Source: Streptomyces sioyaensis
GTDB taxonomy: Bacteria > Actinomycetota > Actinomycetes > Streptomycetales > Streptomycetaceae
Direction: 5' to 3'
DNA length: 64,000 nucleotides
NCBI RefSeq assembly: GCF_004122735.1
Contig: NZ_SDIF01000013.1
Span: 47,274-111,273, forward strand
Below are positions 9,112-17,351 of this stretch, in pieces (position 1 is the stretch's first letter; each line of letters begins with the position of its first letter). Made by a program: the position numbers and the translations under genes. A model generated the notes under the pieces. That model ran no database searches. It worked only from the letters and a program-made list of their open reading frames with translations, and had not been told where the DNA came from.

Positions 9112-10350
9112 GTGAACGACCCCGGGAGGCCGGTAGTGCCACGAACCGGCCCCCCATGGCTGCGGTCCGCCCGTGTGCGGGGCATCGGCGGTGCGCTCCT
9201 CGTCGGCGGCCTGCTGGTGACGTTGGTTCCGGCCGACGGCCCGGGTGACGCGGCGGGGGACGGCCGGGCCGCGGCGGACGGGCTGCCGCACACCACCGTC
9301 GAGGTCTCGCCGAGCGGTTGCGGCCGGGGCTGGGCACACCCCCGCCCCGGGACGCAGGTCTTCGAGCTGCACAACACCTCCGACACCGCGGCCGAGGTCT
9401 ATCTCAAGTCCCCGCGGAACGGGGCGGTGTACGGCGAGGTGGAGGGGATAAGCCCCGGGACGACCCGCCGGCTGCGGGTCCGGCTGGGCCAGGGGACCTA
9501 CGCGTTCATGTGCCTGCCGGACGACGCCGACGCGGTCACCGGGCCCACGGTCCGCATCGACGGCGGCGGCCCTGCGGGGCCGGCGGCGGCTCCGCTCACC
9601 CAACACGACCTGATTCCCCCGGCACTGGACTACCAGAAGTGGGTCGGGCGCGGGCTGGACGACCTCGTCGGCCGGACCGCGACGCTACGGGACGCCGTCG
9701 CCCGCGGGGACCTCGCGGGCGCCCGGAACGCCTGGCTGCCCGCCCACCTCGCCTATGAACGGCTGGGCGCGGCGTACGGCACCTTCGGCGACGCGGACCA
9801 GCAGATCAACGGCACCGGCGCCGGTCTGCCGAAGGGCGACCGGGACCCGGCGTTCACCGGCTTCCACCGCATCGAATACGGGCTGTGGCACGGGCAGTCG
9901 GCCGCCACCCTGCGCGCACCGGCCGCCGCGCTCGTCGCGTCCGTGCGCAGGCTCCGGGACGACTGGGCGCAGGCGCGGATGGATCCGGCGGACCTCGGCC
10001 TGCGGGCGCACGAGATCCTGGAGAACACCCTTGAGTTCGAGCTGACCGGGCGGACCGACTACGGCAGCGGCAGCAACCTCGCCACCGCACGCGCCAACCT
10101 CGACGGGACCCGCGCCGTCCTCAGCCGGCTGCGCCCCCTCCTGGTCACCCGCTACCCCGGTCTGCGGCAGCTGGAGGCCGAACTGGACCGCACACAGCGG
10201 CTGCTCGACGGCTTCCGGCGCGGCGGCCGGTGGACCTCGCCGGCCCGTCTGGACCGGGCCCGGCGGGAACGCGTCGACGCGGCGCTCGGAGATCTGGTGG
10301 AACGACTGGCGTCGGTGGCGACGCTGTGCGATGCGCGGAGAACGGTGTGA
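9112..10350 (+). CDS. efeO: EfeO-like iron-uptake protein (cupredoxin plus imelysin/M75)
   Basis: 412 residues from the GTG at 9112. An upstream GTG at 9028 is also in frame but adds an arginine-rich stretch before the membrane segment. The hydrophobic segment at about residues 22-40 serves as signal or anchor. Residues 55-150 form a cupredoxin-like domain, and the rest is the M75/imelysin domain with the metal motif HxxE in [10 protein letters not shown]. EfeO proteins bind iron outside the membrane and work with the EfeB peroxidase. The stop overlaps the efeB start. The ferrous permease EfeU is not encoded on either side. Confidence 0.88.
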   Translation: MNDPGRPVVPRTGPPWLRSARVRGIGGALLVGGLLVTLVPADGPGDAAGDGRAAADGLPHTTVEVSPSGCGRGWAHPRPGTQVFELHNTSDTAAEVYLKSPRNGAVYGEVEGISPGTTRRLRVRLGQGTYAFMCLPDDADAVTGPTVRIDGGGPAGPAAAPLTQHDLIPPALDYQKWVGRGLDDLVGRTATLRDAVARGDLAGARNAWLPAHLAYERLGAAYGTFGDADQQINGTGAGLPKGDRDPAFTGFHRIEYGLWHGQSAATLRAPAAALVASVRRLRDDWAQARMDPADLGLRAHEILENTLEFELTGRTDYGSGSNLATARANLDGTRAVLSRLRPLLVTRYPGLRQLEAELDRTQRLLDGFRRGGRWTSPARLDRARRERVDAALGDLVERLASVATLCDARRTV

Positions 10351-11606
10351 CGGGCATGAACGGTGTCGGGCGACGGGGATTCCTGCGGGGTGCGGCACTG
10401 GCCGGGGCCGGTCTCGCGACCGGCGGTGCCGCGCCCGGCGACGGCCTGCCGGCGGCCGGCGCGACGGTGCCGGTGCCGGGCCCGGGGCTGCTGGCGGAAG
10501 CCGCGCTCCCGGTTCCGTTCCACGGCACCCGTCAGGCCTCGGTGCTCGCGCCGCCCCGCCGGGTCACCGCGTTCACCGCGTTCGACGTGACCGCCGGGGA
10601 CCGCCGCGAACTGGCCGATCTGCTGCGCACCGTCACGGCCCGGGCCCGCTTCCTGACCGGCGGCGGACTGCCGGCACCGGTCGGCATCACCGGCCCGCCC
10701 GCCGACTCGGGCCTCCTGGGGCCCGAGGTCCCCGCCGGCGCGCTGTCGGTGACGGTCGGCGTGGGCGCGGCCCTCTTCGACGAACGGTTCGGGCTGCCCG
10801 GCCGCGCGCCGCGCCGCCTGACCACCATGCCCACCTTCCCCGACGACGACCTCCGGGCCGAGTGGTGCCACGGTGACCTGAGCATCCAGCTGTGCGCGGA
10901 CGATACGGACACCGTCCTGCACGCCCTGCGCGACCTCGCCCGGCACACCCGCGGTGGGATGCAGGTGCGCTGGCGGCTGGACGGCTTCACCAGCCCGCCC
11001 CGGCCGTCCGGGACGCCCCGCAACCTCTTCGGGTTCAAGGACGGTACGGCCAACCCGGACGCCCGCTCCGCCCGCGAGACGGACCGTCTGGTGTGGGTGC
11101 GGCGGGGAGCGGGCGAGCCGGACTGGGCGGTCGGCGGCAGCTACCAAGTGGTGCGTCTGATCCGCATGCTGGTGGAGTTCTGGGACCGGGTGTCGCTGAC
11201 CGAGCAGGAGCGGATGTTCGGCCGAGCCCGGGAGACCGGGGCACCCCTGGACGGCGACGCCGAACACGACACGCCGCACTATCCCGGCGACCCCAAGGGC
11301 GATGTGATCCCCCTGGACAGCCATATCCGGCTGGCCAATCCACGGACCGCGGCCACCGACGACCAGCGCCTCCTGCGCCGTGCCTACAACTACGACAACG
11401 GGACGGACCGCAACGGCAATCTGGACATGGGCCTGCTGTTCTGCTGCTACCAGCAAGACCTTGCCCGCCAGTTCGAGACCGTGCAACGCAGGCTCGCCGG
11501 CGAGCCGCTGACGGACTACATCAAGCCCTTCGGCGGCGGATACTTCTTCGCGCTGCCCGGCGTCCGCGACGAAGCGGACTGGTACGGCCGGGCCTTGCTG
11601 GCATGA
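10347..11606 (+). CDS. efeB: Dyp-type peroxidase EfeB, Tat-exported
   Basis: 419 residues from the GTG at 10347, which overlaps the efeO stop (GTGA) and sits 6 bases after GGAG; an ATG at 10356 is the alternative. A twin-arginine signal ([14 protein letters not shown]) leads into a dye-decolourising peroxidase. The family's distal GFKDG ([10 protein letters not shown]) and the probable proximal heme His in SHIRLANPR are present. EfeB is thought to oxidise ferrous iron or act on heme in the EfeUOB pathway, outside the membrane. Coupling to efeO indicates a shared job. Confidence 0.92.
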   Translation: MTGMNGVGRRGFLRGAALAGAGLATGGAAPGDGLPAAGATVPVPGPGLLAEAALPVPFHGTRQASVLAPPRRVTAFTAFDVTAGDRRELADLLRTVTARARFLTGGGLPAPVGITGPPADSGLLGPEVPAGALSVTVGVGAALFDERFGLPGRAPRRLTTMPTFPDDDLRAEWCHGDLSIQLCADDTDTVLHALRDLARHTRGGMQVRWRLDGFTSPPRPSGTPRNLFGFKDGTANPDARSARETDRLVWVRRGAGEPDWAVGGSYQVVRLIRMLVEFWDRVSLTEQERMFGRARETGAPLDGDAEHDTPHYPGDPKGDVIPLDSHIRLANPRTAATDDQRLLRRAYNYDNGTDRNGNLDMGLLFCCYQQDLARQFETVQRRLAGEPLTDYIKPFGGGYFFALPGVRDEADWYGRALLA

Positions 11607-11631
11607 CCGGCGGCCGCTCCGGAAACCGAAG

Positions 11632-11653
11632 GGTCAACACGCGGTCAAGGTTT
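11632..11653 (+). promoter_or_regulatory. possible PhoP (PHO-box-like) direct repeat
   Basis: Two adjacent 11-base units, GGTCAACACGC and GGTCAAGGTTT, lie about 125 bases before a phosphatase start. The known Streptomyces PHO-box unit is 11 bases beginning G(G/T)TCAYC. The period and the GGTCA core fit; positions 6-7 fit less well. Confidence 0.3.
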
Positions 11654-11776
11654 GGCCTGGGATACCTGACCCAGTGTTCACTCTCAGGCCATCATGGCTC
11701 TGCCGCACCGCCGCCGGACCGGCACACCATCCGGCCGTACGGCACCGATACGTCCCTGCCCGGAGGGTGAACCAGC

Positions 11777-13618
11777 ATGGCCAGTAGGGGAAGACGAGCA
11801 ACGATACGGAGTCTGGGGGCCCTCACGGGTGCCGCGGCCCTCGCGGCCCTGGGTGCCGGCGGGCCCGCATGGGCGGCGGCCGGAGCGCCCGACTCCTCGC
11901 GTACGGCCACGCCCATCAAGCACGTGGTCGTGCTCTTCGACGAGAACATCTCGTTCGACCACTACTTCGCGACGTACCCGAAGGCCGCCAACACCGACGG
12001 CACCAAGTTCACCGCCTCGCCGCGCACTCCCCGGGACATCGACAACCTGCGCACGGCCGGGCTGCTCAAGCACAACCCCAACCAGTACGCGCCCAAGCGG
12101 CTCACCCCCGCGCAGGCCGTGACCTGCGACCAGACCCACGACTACGGGCCCGAGCAGTACGCGTACAACGGCGGCAAGGCCGACAAGTTCGTCGAGAACA
12201 CCGACTCCGGCAAGTGCTCCGGCGGGCTCTACGGCGAGCCCGGACTGGTGATGGACTACTACGACGGCAACACCGTCACCGGGCTGTGGAACTACGCCCA
12301 GCACTACTCCCTCAACGACCGCTCCTTCAGCTCGGTCTACGGCCCCTCCTCACCGGGCGCGATCAACCTGATCTCCGGGCAGACGCACGGCGTCGTCTCC
12401 ATGGACCCGGCCTCCGGCACGGAGGACCCCAAGCAGACCGACACGCCGGATCCGCACACCGTGCAGTCGCCGGACGCCAAGGGCGTCGGCACCATGATCA
12501 ACGACCCGGATCCGGCCTACGACGACTGCTCCAACAAGGACCACACCGGCAAGAACGCGCTCGCCGCGATGCAGGGGCGCAACATCGGTGACGTGCTCAA
12601 CTCCCGTCATGTCAGCTGGGGATGGTTCCAGGGCGGCTTCCGGCCCAGCACCGCGTGGGACGGCCAGGCGGGGCACTTCGCCAAGTGCGGCGGGACCACC
12701 CACGCCAACGTCGGGGGAGCGGCGGCCGTCGACTACAGCCCGCACCACTCGCCGTTCGAGTACTACAAGTCGACGTCCAACCCGCACCACCTGCCGCCGA
12801 AGAGCGTCAACGAGGTCGGCCACGACGGACCGGCCAACCACAACTACGACCTGAGCGACTTCGACGCCGTGCTCAAGGCGGGCAAGCTGCCGGCCGTCAG
12901 CTTCCTCAAGGCCCCCGCGTACCAGGACGCGCACGCCGCCTACTCCGACCCGATCGACGAACAGCACTTCCTGGTCCAGCAGATCAACCGCATCCAGCAG
13001 TCGCCGCAGTGGAAGGACACCGCCGTCGTCATCGCCTATGACGACTCCGACGGCTGGTACGACCACGCCTTCGTCAAGCCGCGCAACGGCTCCAAGGACA
13101 CCAGCACCGGCTCCAACGGCAAGGCCACCGACAGCCCGGCCTGCCAGGCGGGCCCCGCGGCCGCCGGCGGCTACCAGGACCGCTGCGGTCCCGGCACCCG
13201 GCAGCCGCTGCTGGTGATCTCGCCGTACAGCAAGGTCAACAAGATCGACCACACCCGGACCGAGCAGACCTCGATCATCAAGTTCATCGAGCACAACTGG
13301 CACACCGGGCAGATCGGCGATGCGTCCTTCGACGCCCGGGCGGGCTCGCTGAACGGGATGTTCGACTTCCGGCACCCCAACAACAAGCAGGTGCTCCTCA
13401 ACGCCGACGGCTCGGTCCAATCGGTCGGCCCGCTGCGGCACGTCGCACCGGTCGCCACGACCATCGACCCGGGCCCCTCGATGCAGAACACCGCCGCGTC
13501 CGGTGACTCCGCCGGCTCCGCCGTCCTCCCGGTCGCCATCGGCGCGGCGGTGGTGGCGGGTGGCGTCACCGGCACGCTCCTGCTGCTGCGCCGCCGCAAG
13601 GAGCACGGCGCCGTCTGA
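11777..13618 (+). CDS. secreted, membrane-anchored phosphoesterase (acid phosphatase / phospholipase C family)
   Basis: 613 residues. There is an N-terminal signal peptide (about 1-35, cleaved near AWAAAG). The alkaline-phosphatase-superfamily phosphoesterase domain carries the metal motif HVVVLFDENISFDHYF near residue 50 and later YDDSDGWYDH. The C-terminus has a transmembrane helix at about 578-600 and an RRRK tail, so the enzyme is exposed on the outer membrane face. It resembles AcpA and non-haemolytic PLC enzymes that release phosphate from esters or phospholipids. GGAGGG precedes the ATG. The upstream PHO-like repeat hints at phosphate control. Substrate is not decidable from sequence. 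Confidence 0.88.
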   Translation: MASRGRRATIRSLGALTGAAALAALGAGGPAWAAAGAPDSSRTATPIKHVVVLFDENISFDHYFATYPKAANTDGTKFTASPRTPRDIDNLRTAGLLKHNPNQYAPKRLTPAQAVTCDQTHDYGPEQYAYNGGKADKFVENTDSGKCSGGLYGEPGLVMDYYDGNTVTGLWNYAQHYSLNDRSFSSVYGPSSPGAINLISGQTHGVVSMDPASGTEDPKQTDTPDPHTVQSPDAKGVGTMINDPDPAYDDCSNKDHTGKNALAAMQGRNIGDVLNSRHVSWGWFQGGFRPSTAWDGQAGHFAKCGGTTHANVGGAAAVDYSPHHSPFEYYKSTSNPHHLPPKSVNEVGHDGPANHNYDLSDFDAVLKAGKLPAVSFLKAPAYQDAHAAYSDPIDEQHFLVQQINRIQQSPQWKDTAVVIAYDDSDGWYDHAFVKPRNGSKDTSTGSNGKATDSPACQAGPAAAGGYQDRCGPGTRQPLLVISPYSKVNKIDHTRTEQTSIIKFIEHNWHTGQIGDASFDARAGSLNGMFDFRHPNNKQVLLNADGSVQSVGPLRHVAPVATTIDPGPSMQNTAASGDSAGSAVLPVAIGAAVVAGGVTGTLLLLRRRKEHGAV

Positions 13619-13645
13619 GTCGTCTGAGTCGTCTGGGTCGTCTGA
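13610..13645. repeat. 9-base tandem repeat, four copies, spanning the stop codon
   Basis: GCCGTCTGA, GTCGTCTGA, GTCGTCTGG and GTCGTCTGA follow one another. The first contains the phosphoesterase stop. Slippage here would leave the protein unchanged because the stop is in the first copy. Confidence 0.9.
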
Positions 13646-13668
13646 CCGGACGGCCCGGAGAGCGACAC

Positions 13669-13710
13669 ACGGCCCGGCGGATCATCCGAAACGGTGATCC
13701 GCCGGGCCGT
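13669..13710 (+). terminator. strong hairpin after the phosphoesterase
   Basis: Perfect 16-base stem (13669-13684 with 13695-13710, core CGGCCCGGCGGATCA) and a 10-base loop. There is no U-run, as is usual in Streptomyces. It lies between convergent genes and can serve both. Confidence 0.8.
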
Positions 13711-13791
13711 CGCCGTTGCCGTTGCCGGTGCGGGGACGTGTTCCTCCCGCCACCCCCGGCCGTTACCGGTCCGTCGCCGGCCGTCGCTCGT

Positions 13792-14196
13792 TCAGTTCGC
13801 CTGCCCCAGCGCGTGCCCCTCGCTCGCGGCGAGGACGAAGGGGTGGCCGGCGGGATCCGCATAGCGGCGGGCGTCGTAGGGCCCGTGGTTCTCGCGCGTC
13901 TCCAGTGGCCGCGCGCCGAGCGCGACGGCTTCGCGCTCGGCCTCGTCCATGTTGTCCTCAGGGACGAGGAAGTGCAGATGAGCCTGTTGTGAGTCGTCGG
14001 GGCGGGGCCAACTGGCCGGCGCCGCGCCCGGGTCCCGCCGAATCGCGAGGTGGATCCTGCCGCCCTCCACGACTTCGATGTAGTCCGGGCTGCTCCCGAT
14101 CCGCGCTTCTCCGCCGAGGAATTGTGCATAGAAGTCCGCCAGTGGCGCGGGCTCCGTGCAGTCCAGTACCAGGATGCCGGTCTTGGCGATGGCCAT
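13792..14196 (-). CDS. VOC/glyoxalase-like domain protein
   Basis: 134 residues from the ATG at 14196, preceded by GGAGGGG. It has two beta-alpha-beta-beta-beta halves of the vicinal-oxygen-chelate fold: TGILVLDCTEPAPLADFYAQFLGG at the start and YADPAGHPFVL near the end. Short single-domain VOC proteins act as dioxygenases, lyases or resistance binding proteins. Here His81 and late-half residues could bind a metal, but the function is open. A much longer open frame upstream is antisense to the USP gene and is not part of it. Confidence 0.8.
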   Translation of the reverse strand: MAIAKTGILVLDCTEPAPLADFYAQFLGGEARIGSSPDYIEVVEGGRIHLAIRRDPGAAPASWPRPDDSQQAHLHFLVPEDNMDEAEREAVALGARPLETRENHGPYDARRYADPAGHPFVLAASEGHALGQAN

Positions 14197-14278
14197 GCGG
14201 TTCCCCTCCTGCCGACGGGCCCCCGCCCGCCTCTCCGGACCGGGTACCCCGTGGCGGCGCCGGCAGTCCGCGTACGGC

Positions 14279-14324
14279 GAAGGCGCCCGCCCCTCCGCAC
14301 ACCGGGAAGGCGCCCGCCCCTCCG
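14279..14324. repeat. 19-base direct repeat pair
   Basis: GAAGGCGCCCGCCCCTCCG occurs perfectly at 14279-14297 and 14306-14324, in the non-coding spacer between the VOC gene and a small ORF. Confidence 0.9.
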
Positions 14325-14467
14325 TCGTGCGCGTACCGGACGCGGCACCGCCCGGGGCCACTCCGGTGTGGCCGACGGAGCCGGCCCGCGACCGTGTGGC
14401 CTGGCACGCCCCTGCACGAGGGGCCACGATGGGGACAGGGGCCGGACGTCGTACCTCTGGAGGCGCC

Positions 14468-14713
14468 ATGAGCGAGGAGGCGGAGGGGTGCGCACCGCGG
14501 TCGGTACGGCCCGACGGCCATGAGGTCGTCCGGTCCGACGGCCACGAGCTCGTCCGGTCCGACGGCCATGAGGTCGCCCGGCGCGGTGTGGCGGAACGGA
14601 TGCGGCCCGCCAGGTCAAGGGCCATATGGCAGCCCGTCGGCGGGCCGTTCGGTCTCCTTGCAGCGCCCATCGACTCCTTGGTGCCGGACCGGGGCATCCA
14701 GCAGGCTCGGTAG
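14468..14713 (+). CDS. small hypothetical protein with internal SDGHE repeats
   Basis: 81 residues. A GGAGG lies 5 bases before the ATG. The N-terminal half holds three copies of an 8-residue unit (PDGHEVVR, SDGHELVR, SDGHEVAR), encoded by the 24-base tandem repeat listed separately. The C-terminal half has a moderately hydrophobic segment ending near the stop. It does not resemble a family I know. It may be non-coding; the start signal and the in-frame repeat length (24 = 8 codons) favour a real but minor gene. Confidence 0.35.
   Translation: MSEEAEGCAPRSVRPDGHEVVRSDGHELVRSDGHEVARRGVAERMRPARSRAIWQPVGGPFGLLAAPIDSLVPDRGIQQAR
14508..14579. repeat. 24-base tandem repeat, three copies
   Basis: Units at 14508-14531, 14532-14555 and 14556-14579, with core CCGACGGCCAYGAGSTCG and few substitutions between copies. 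There are no spacers, so this is not a CRISPR array. It is in frame with the 81-residue ORF. Confidence 0.9.
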
Positions 14714-14898
14714 GTGGGGTGGGCACATCGCCCGGCCCGCGGGCACACGCCGAGGAGGAGCACCGATGGGCAACCCACTGCCCCGACGGACCCGTACGCC
14801 GCCTTTCCGTGGGACGTGCAGCCACCTCCCACGGGACCGCCGAGGGCGCCCGGACGGGCCGGTGCGGTCGGACCTCGGAGCGCGAAAGAAGGACAGCC

Positions 14899-15795
14899 AT
14901 GGAGCCGGAAATCATCACCGTCGGGCTCGACGGCTCGCCGGAGAGCCTGGCGGCGGCGCACTGGGCGGCTGACGAGGCGGACCGGCGGCAGTCGGTCCTG
15001 CGGCTGCTCCATGCCTGGATACTGCTGGCCGCCGAGGCGCCGGACACCCCCGCGGACCGCGACCAGAACGCCGGCGCCCGGCAGATCGTGCGCCGGGCCC
15101 GGGACGAGGTACGTGCCCGCCACCCGGGGCTGCAGATCATCGAGGATCTGGTGGGGTCCGAGGCCGAGGCGGCGCTGCTGCAGGCGGCCGCCGAGTCGCA
15201 GATGCTCGTGCTCGGTTCGCGGGCCCTCGGGGTCTGGGAGAGCTATGTGCTCGGGGACGTCAGTCTGGACGTGGTGGGCCGGGCGAAGGGGCCGGTCATC
15301 CTCGTCCGGGCCGGTGACCGGGCGAAACCGCCAGGTCATGCACGCGCGGACGGCACCACGCCGGCTCCCGACGCACGGGTGGTCGTCGGCCTCGGCCTCC
15401 GCGGGCCCTGCGAGCGGCTGCTCGCCTTCGCCTTCGACGCCGCGGCGAGCCGTGGCCTTCCGCTGCAGGCCGTACACGGGCGCCCGCTGCCCGTGCATGC
15501 CTACACCCCCTGGGGCATCGACCCCGACGCCGAGAAGGAACTCACCAAAGAGGCGGACATCGAGCTGCGGGACGCCATCCGCCCGTGGTGTGAGCGGTTT
15601 CCCGAGGTGCTGGTCCAGCAGACCGTCCTCCCGGAGAGCCCGACCCGGGCCCTGGTCCAAACGGTCTTCGGGGCCGCACTCCTGGCCGTCGGCCGCCGGC
15701 TGCACCGCCCGCTCCTCGCACCCCGCGTCGGACCGGTGGCGCACGCCGCCATCCACCACGTGGCCTGCCCGGTCGCCGTGGTCCCCCATGACTGA
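14899..15795 (+). CDS. tandem-domain universal stress protein
   Basis: 298 residues from the ATG at 14899 after AAGGA. It has two UspA domains (about 1-145 and 155-298). The first starts IITVGLDGSPESLAAAHWAADEA and ends with GSRALG...GPVILVR, which approximates the ATP-binding G-2x-G-9x-G(S/T) loop. In the second the glycine loop is degenerate (VGRRLHRPL...GPVAHAA). Actinobacterial double-Usp proteins belong to hypoxia and dormancy responses, often next to CBS proteins, as here. No DosR-type box was recognised upstream. Confidence 0.88.
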   Translation: MEPEIITVGLDGSPESLAAAHWAADEADRRQSVLRLLHAWILLAAEAPDTPADRDQNAGARQIVRRARDEVRARHPGLQIIEDLVGSEAEAALLQAAAESQMLVLGSRALGVWESYVLGDVSLDVVGRAKGPVILVRAGDRAKPPGHARADGTTPAPDARVVVGLGLRGPCERLLAFAFDAAASRGLPLQAVHGRPLPVHAYTPWGIDPDAEKELTKEADIELRDAIRPWCERFPEVLVQQTVLPESPTRALVQTVFGAALLAVGRRLHRPLLAPRVGPVAHAAIHHVACPVAVVPHD

Positions 15796-16121
15796 GCGCG
15801 GCGAGCACGGCACCGGACCGCCGGCCCCCGGCTCCCGACACCGGAGGGCCGCACGCGGGACGGAACGGGGTTCCGCCCTCACGGTCCGTGCCTCGCGCGC
15901 TGCACACAGTGCCGTTGCCCGGCCGCCGGGGTCGGCTGACAACGGCCCCGCGATCACCCCGGGCCCGGGACGGTTCCCCCTCCCCGGCCCCTGATCACCC
16001 ATTCATGTTGCACCGGTGCACGGCAGGCCCGCCCCTCGCGAGGCAGGCTTGTCAGTACCGGATGACCCGCTCGTGGCGCCACCGGAGGCGGCCCGGGCAG
16101 ACCCGGAGGGACTGGCCGAAG
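15796..16121. other. 326-base spacer between USP and CBS genes
   Basis: No gene is supported. In-frame starts exist upstream of the CBS domain, but the added sequence is arginine-rich and unlike the family. No clear hairpin or operator was seen. Confidence 0.5.
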
Positions 16122-16745
16122 ATGAGGCACCGCTGTGTGGCAGACCTGATGACTCCCCATGCCGTCGTCGTCCAACGGGGCACGACCTTCAAGGAGATCG
16201 CCCGTCTGCTCGACGAGTACGAGATCACCGCTGTCCCCGTCCTCGACGAGGACGAGCAGGTGGTGGGGGTGGTATCCGAAGCCGATCTGCTGCGCCGGCA
16301 GATCGCGAAGCTCGGGTCGACCACCGCCGAAGCGATCATGACGAGCCCCGCCGTGGTGGCACGGCCCGGCTGGAGCGTCGTGGAGGCGGCCAAGCTGATG
16401 GAGCAGAAGAAGGTCAAGCGGCTGCCCGTGATCGATGACGCCGGCCGGCTGATCGGCGTGATCAGCCGCAGCGACCTCGTGCGGCTGTTCCTGCGCCGCG
16501 ACCGCGCCATCCAGGAGGAGGTGCTGGAGGAGGTGCTCACGCGCACGCTCGGTGTGCCGCCGTCCACGGTCACGGTCGATGTCGCCAACGGCACGGTGAC
16601 CCTCACCGGCACCCTGGAGCGCACCAGCCTGGTCCCCATCGCCGTGCGGATGTGCGAAAGCGTGGACGGGGTGGTCGAGGTGATCGACCGGCTCACCGCC
16701 GAACGGGACGACATCCCGCTGTCGCGGCAGAAGACGTCGGAGTAG
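16122..16745 (+). CDS. CBS-pair plus BON domain protein
   Basis: 207 residues from the ATG at 16122, with GGAGGG 11 bases upstream. Two CBS motifs fill residues 1-125 (VADLMTPHAVVV...VVGVVSEADLLR and AIMTSPAVVA...LIGVISRSDLVRLFL). A BON domain follows (about 135-200; VTVDVANGTVTLTGTLE). CBS pairs sense adenosyl ligands, and BON domains bind membranes or lipids. Such fusions are common beside Usp genes in actinomycetes, which suggests energy or redox sensing under stress. No enzymatic domain is attached. Confidence 0.9.
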   Translation: MRHRCVADLMTPHAVVVQRGTTFKEIARLLDEYEITAVPVLDEDEQVVGVVSEADLLRRQIAKLGSTTAEAIMTSPAVVARPGWSVVEAAKLMEQKKVKRLPVIDDAGRLIGVISRSDLVRLFLRRDRAIQEEVLEEVLTRTLGVPPSTVTVDVANGTVTLTGTLERTSLVPIAVRMCESVDGVVEVIDRLTAERDDIPLSRQKTSE

Positions 16746-16823
16746 GGCCTGCGCCGGGTCGCTTCCGGCTCCCGCCCGGAGCACCCTGGAGTGGTAGCCG
16801 TGAACCGAGCTGAGAGGTGCGCG

Positions 16824-17255
16824 ATGAGCACTCTCGAAGAACACATCGACATCAGCGTTCCCCTCGAAACGGCCTGGGACTGCCTCCACCGCGCGGAGAC
16901 CTATCCGCAGTGCGTCGACGGTGTGCGCGAAGCCCGGTCGCAGGGGACGGACCGGACGCATCTGGACCTCGACGCGGGGGGCCGGGCGACGGAGTGCGAT
17001 GTCCAGATCACCGACCACCGCACGGAAAAGGTCATGATGTGGCACACCACCAGCGGACCCGATCTGGCGGGCACCTTCTCGCTGCTGCCCATCGACCAGG
17101 AGCACACGCGGCTCCAGGCCCGGTTCGAGTACGACCCGGGCACGGTCAAGGAGGCGTTCGGCGGACCACAGGGGTTCGCCCAGGCGGCCGCGATCGAACG
17201 GGGCCTGCGGACCGACCTCCAGCAGCTGAAGCAGCTGGTGGAACAGGGGCGATAA
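16824..17255 (+). CDS. SRPBCC (START-like) family protein
   Basis: 143 residues from the ATG at 16824 after GAGAGG. The pattern EEHIDISVPLETAWDCLHRAETYP is the usual SRPBCC N-terminus, and the C-terminal helix is rich in Gln and Leu. The fold makes a hydrophobic ligand pocket. The gene follows the CBS-BON gene by 78 bases on the same strand and may be cotranscribed. The ligand is unknown. Confidence 0.8.
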   Translation: MSTLEEHIDISVPLETAWDCLHRAETYPQCVDGVREARSQGTDRTHLDLDAGGRATECDVQITDHRTEKVMMWHTTSGPDLAGTFSLLPIDQEHTRLQARFEYDPGTVKEAFGGPQGFAQAAAIERGLRTDLQQLKQLVEQGR

Positions 17256-17351
17256 CTTCCGGCGCCTCAGGCGGTGGTCACCTGGCGTGGCGTCAACTGC
17301 CGTGAATATACGTGTAGTTCACCAGCACCCGGCGTTCGCCGGAGAGCGGAA

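Noticed and set aside
14508..14579. Possible CRISPR array
   Set aside because: The 24-base units abut with no spacers, and no cas gene is present.
14197..16002. N-terminal extension of the VOC gene to 736 codons
   Set aside because: The extension is antisense to the USP gene and low complexity. The ATG at 14196 has an ideal ribosome-binding site.
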